Assembly (NCBI GenBank): GCA_018056145.1
Contig: JAGPGE010000242.1
Coordinates: 1 to 8,161, forward strand
Reading direction: 5' to 3'
DNA length: 8,161 bases
DNA from: Armatimonadota bacterium
GTDB taxonomy: Bacteria; Armatimonadota; Zipacnadia; Zipacnadales; JABUFB01
Shown here: positions 6,176 to 8,161 of the stretch, one piece after another
Layout of the letters: each line of letters starts with the position of its first letter
Numbering within the stretch: the first letter of the stretch is position 1
The notes under the pieces: generated by a model
What the model was told of the DNA's origin: nothing
The model's database searches: none
What the model saw: the letters and a program-made list of their open reading frames with translations, nothing else
Translations under genes and position numbers: made by a program

Positions 6176-7264
6176 TCAGACCGCCCAAGCGATCCCTTGC
6201 TCGCCGGCGCTGATTACGTGGTCCCCGACGATCCGCTGGGCAAGCGCGCGCAACTCGGGCGGGGTGGCGCCAGCGGCCAGGGCTTTCTCGAAGGTGACCA
6301 GTTCCGCAAGCCCCTGGTCAAGCGTGTACGCGGCGTGCCAGTGCAGGCGTTCCCTGGCCTTGGTGCAGTCCAGACTCTGGTGCGCGAAAGGCTCGTCCCG
6401 GGGCGTGCCGCGTTCCCAGGTGATGCCGGAACCCCAAAGGTCGCACATCTTCGTCGCGAGGTCTGCGTTGGGCACCCCGCGCTCTTCGATCGGGCCGAAG
6501 TTGAAGGCCTCGCCATCCACGCCGGCCCGGTCAGACTGGGCGAGAAGCCACAGGTACCCACTGACGGTATCGCCCACGAAAGTGTAGGGGCGGGTGAAAG
6601 CGGGGTTCATGATGACCGGCGGCTCGCCGGCCGCGAGGGCATCGGCGATGTCCACGAAAATGCGGCCCTTGTGCCGGTCGCCCGGCACCAGCACGTTCCC
6701 GGCACGGGCAATGGCAAAGCGCTTCCCCGCGGGCTTCAGGTACATCTGGTAATAGTCGCGAGCGATGAGATCGGCGCAGGCCTTGGATACCGCATAGGGG
6801 CCACTCGCAACCAGCGCATCATCCTCCACCCAGGGCTCGCCGCCCTTGTCCCGGTACACTTTGTCGGTTGTGACGACCACAGCGCGCTCGATTCCCGTGC
6901 GCCAGACGCTCTCCATGAAGGATGCAGTGCCGATAGCATTGACCGAGTACGTCTCCAACGGGCTGCGGCTGCACTCGCCGACAATAGCCATCGCGGCCAG
7001 GTGCAGGGCGGCGTCAGCCTGCTCCTTCTCGGCGATTTCCGTCAGGTGGTCCGCCATGCGCACGTCTTCGGTATGCAGGACGACGCGAGGGTCCTGACCC
7101 AGGCCACAGCGCGAGAAGCACGAGCCCTCTGGGCTGCGCGCGTTGTCCACACCGATGATCTTTGCAGCCCCGGCCTCCAACAGGTACCATCCAACCCACG
7201 TTCCCTTCGCACCACTCAGGCCGGTGACCAGAACGTTCCTGCCTTCATAGAAGCCGCCGAACAT
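6176..7264 (-). CDS. NAD-dependent sugar-nucleotide dehydratase, CDP-glucose 4,6-dehydratase-like (extended SDR)
   Basis: A 362-residue extended short-chain dehydrogenase/reductase, close to the family's usual length. The N-terminal Rossmann fold shows VTGLSGAKGTW (Gly15, Gly18, Gly21) for NAD binding, LHLAAMAIVGE (88-98), VTTDKVY with Thr133, Asp134 and Lys135, and the catalytic pair Tyr157-Lys161 (PYAVSK). Further along are IARAGNVLVPGD (185-196), NPAFTRPYTFVGDTVSGY (220-237), FNFGP (254-258) and LDCTKARERLHW (298-309). Together these resemble CDP-glucose 4,6-dehydratase (RfbG/DdhB type), which makes CDP-4-keto-6-deoxyglucose for surface 3,6-dideoxyhexoses. TFV replaces the common WQHV stretch, so another nucleotide sugar is possible. 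ATG 7264 is chosen because GAGGAG lies six bases upstream; in-frame starts at 7270 (ATG) and 7282 (GTG) fit worse. It sits 86 bases after the ABC-F gene and 61 bases before the hydrolase gene. No other dideoxysugar genes are visible. Confidence 0.85.
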   Translation of the reverse strand: MFGGFYEGRNVLVTGLSGAKGTWVGWYLLEAGAAKIIGVDNARSPEGSCFSRCGLGQDPRVVLHTEDVRMADHLTEIAEKEQADAALHLAAMAIVGECSRSPLETYSVNAIGTASFMESVWRTGIERAVVVTTDKVYRDKGGEPWVEDDALVASGPYAVSKACADLIARDYYQMYLKPAGKRFAIARAGNVLVPGDRHKGRIFVDIADALAAGEPPVIMNPAFTRPYTFVGDTVSGYLWLLAQSDRAGVDGEAFNFGPIEERGVPNADLATKMCDLWGSGITWERGTPRDEPFAHQSLDCTKARERLHWHAAYTLDQGLAELVTFEKALAAGATPPELRALAQRIVGDHVISAGEQGIAWAV

Positions 7265-7270
7265 GGGCAT

Positions 7271-7276
7271 CTCCTC
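7271..7276 (-). promoter_or_regulatory. Ribosome-binding site deciding the dehydratase start
   Basis: GAGGAG on the minus strand, followed by ATGCCC and then the chosen ATG at 7264, a six-base spacing. The ATG at 7270 directly abuts it and the GTG at 7282 lies upstream of it, so both are poorer starts. Confidence 0.65.
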
Positions 7277-7350
7277 ATTCACTGCCGGGATCCAGACATG
7301 CGCTTCGGTCGCGGCGTGTGGCGCATCAGAACGAGAGATCTCGGGCGCCT

Positions 7351-8161
7351 CTAGCTGTCCTCCGCCACCACCCGCTCCCAGAGCTCGTAGACTGTACGCA
7401 GTTCGGAACTGAGCTTCTCATGCTCGGCGCTCAGTGCCTGGGCACGCGCCGGCTGGTCGTATGTGGCCGGGTCGCCAAGAATGCGATGCACCTTCTCAAG
7501 CTGCTTCTCCAGGTACGCCGCCCGCTCCTCCAGTTCCTCCGCCGTGGGCAACTGCTCCCCTGCTGATTGTGGCCGCTTGTCCTTGCGATTCTGCCGCGCG
7601 AGACGCTCCTGGCGCTGCCGGTCGCGGCGTTCCTGCTCCTCGCGCTCGCGCCGTTCGGCTTCCCTCTCTTGCTGGATTGCCTCACGCTTCGCCACGTACG
7701 ATGCGTAGTTGCCCTGGTGCACCACCGCCGTGCCGCCTCCCATCACCACCACGCGATTGACCACATTGTCCAGGAAATAGCGGTCGTGGGAGACCACGAT
7801 GACCGTGCCGCGGTAATCCCTGAGTGCGTGCTCCAGGGCATTGCGCGAGTCGATGTCCAGATGATTCGTGGGCTCGTCGAGAACCAGCACCGTGGGCTGC
7901 GTGAGGATCAACTTCGCCAGCGACAGCCGGCTCTGCTCGCCGCCAGACAGGTCTCCCACGCGCTTGAACACATCGTCCTCGACGAACAGGAAGCGCGCCA
8001 GCAGGCTGCGGATCTCGCCCTGATCGGCGGTCGGCAGGATCTGGCGGAACTCCTGGAAGACCGTGAAGTCAGGGGTCAGGCCGAATTCGTCCTGGCGGTG
8101 ATAGCCGATCTCCACGCTGGCGCCCAGTCGAGCTTTGCCCTCGGTGGGCTGCAGGTTACCC
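7351..8161 (-). CDS. ABC-F family ATPase, C-terminal part (5' end outside window)
   Basis: The last 269 residues of a soluble duplicated ABC ATPase of the ABC-F (Uup/EttA/YdiF) family, which acts on ribosomes and has no membrane domain. The visible part is the second nucleotide-binding domain, entered after its Walker A: Q-loop in GYHRQD (Gln23 of the fragment), signature LSGGEQSRLSLAK (71-83), Walker B VLVLDEPTNHLD (91-102, catalytic Glu96) and H-loop VVSHDRYFLD (His125). NYASYVAKRE then leads into a long charged coiled coil, about 158-260, rich in Glu, Arg and Gln, as in the C-terminal extensions of Uup- and YdiF-like proteins. The frame stays open to the window edge; the GTG at 8115 is not the real start. 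Whether it is a translation factor or gives antibiotic protection cannot be told from this half. It may be the first gene of a unit with the dehydratase. Confidence 0.93.
   Translation of the reverse strand, partial: GNLQPTEGKARLGASVEIGYHRQDEFGLTPDFTVFQEFRQILPTADQGEIRSLLARFLFVEDDVFKRVGDLSGGEQSRLSLAKLILTQPTVLVLDEPTNHLDIDSRNALEHALRDYRGTVIVVSHDRYFLDNVVNRVVVMGGGTAVVHQGNYASYVAKREAIQQEREAERREREEQERRDRQRQERLARQNRKDKRPQSAGEQLPTAEELEERAAYLEKQLEKVHRILGDPATYDQPARAQALSAEHEKLSSELRTVYELWERVVAEDS

Noticed and set aside
4714..6213. Plus-strand open frame of 499 codons.
   Set aside because: Antisense to the hydrolase gene; His/Arg/Gly/Pro-rich composition, no recognisable domain, and the minus strand has a signal peptide and strong ribosome-binding site.
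6197..7354. Plus-strand open frame of 385 codons.
   Set aside because: Antisense to the dehydratase, whose Rossmann and YxxxK motifs are clear. The length reflects scarce stop codons in GC-rich sequence.

Overview
The window is a GC-rich stretch of bacterial chromosome. Its large secreted glycoside-hydrolase-like protein with a C-terminal discoidin-type domain, and the general protein style, would fit Armatimonadota, Planctomycetota or related polysaccharide-degrading bacteria. That placement is an impression from the sequence, not an identification. Coding density is high, and I see no rRNA, tRNA, CRISPR array, insertion sequence or phage gene.

Six of the seven genes lie on the minus strand. 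Reading from the right edge leftwards: the C-terminal part of an ABC-F ATPase (7351-8161, 5' end cut by the window); a CDP-glucose 4,6-dehydratase-like extended SDR (6176-7264); a 1135-residue exported multidomain glycoside-hydrolase-like protein (2707-6114); a 51-residue SEC-C zinc-motif miniprotein (1896-2051); an alkaline-phosphatase-superfamily phosphodiesterase/nucleotide pyrophosphatase-type protein (73-1734); and the first 15 codons of a flavodoxin-like gene (1-45). The one plus-strand gene is a 75-residue double-membrane-span protein (2469-2696), which converges on the hydrolase gene with a gap of only 10 bases.

The ABC-F, dehydratase and hydrolase genes are spaced 86 and 61 bases apart with strong ribosome-binding sites before the latter two, so co-transcription is possible. 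Downstream of the hydrolase there is a 417-base gap (2052-2468) holding two divergent sigma70-like promoters: TTGACA-17-TAGCGT for the SEC-C gene and TTGTCG-18-TATAAT for the membrane protein. A third promoter, TTGACG-17-TCTAAT, sits just before the phosphodiesterase and probably also drives the flavodoxin gene 27 bases after it. A GC-rich hairpin at 1822-1849 between the SEC-C gene and that promoter could end the SEC-C transcript.

The genes do not form an obvious single pathway. A sugar-nucleotide dehydratase next to an exported carbohydrate-active protein suggests a loose carbohydrate theme; the ABC-F, SEC-C, phosphodiesterase and flavodoxin genes look like ordinary housekeeping neighbours. 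I found no convincing new defence or mobile system. The items most worth following up are the unassigned hydrolase-like protein, the SEC-C miniprotein (hidden under an antisense frame that mimics a signal peptide) and the small membrane protein with its own strong promoter.
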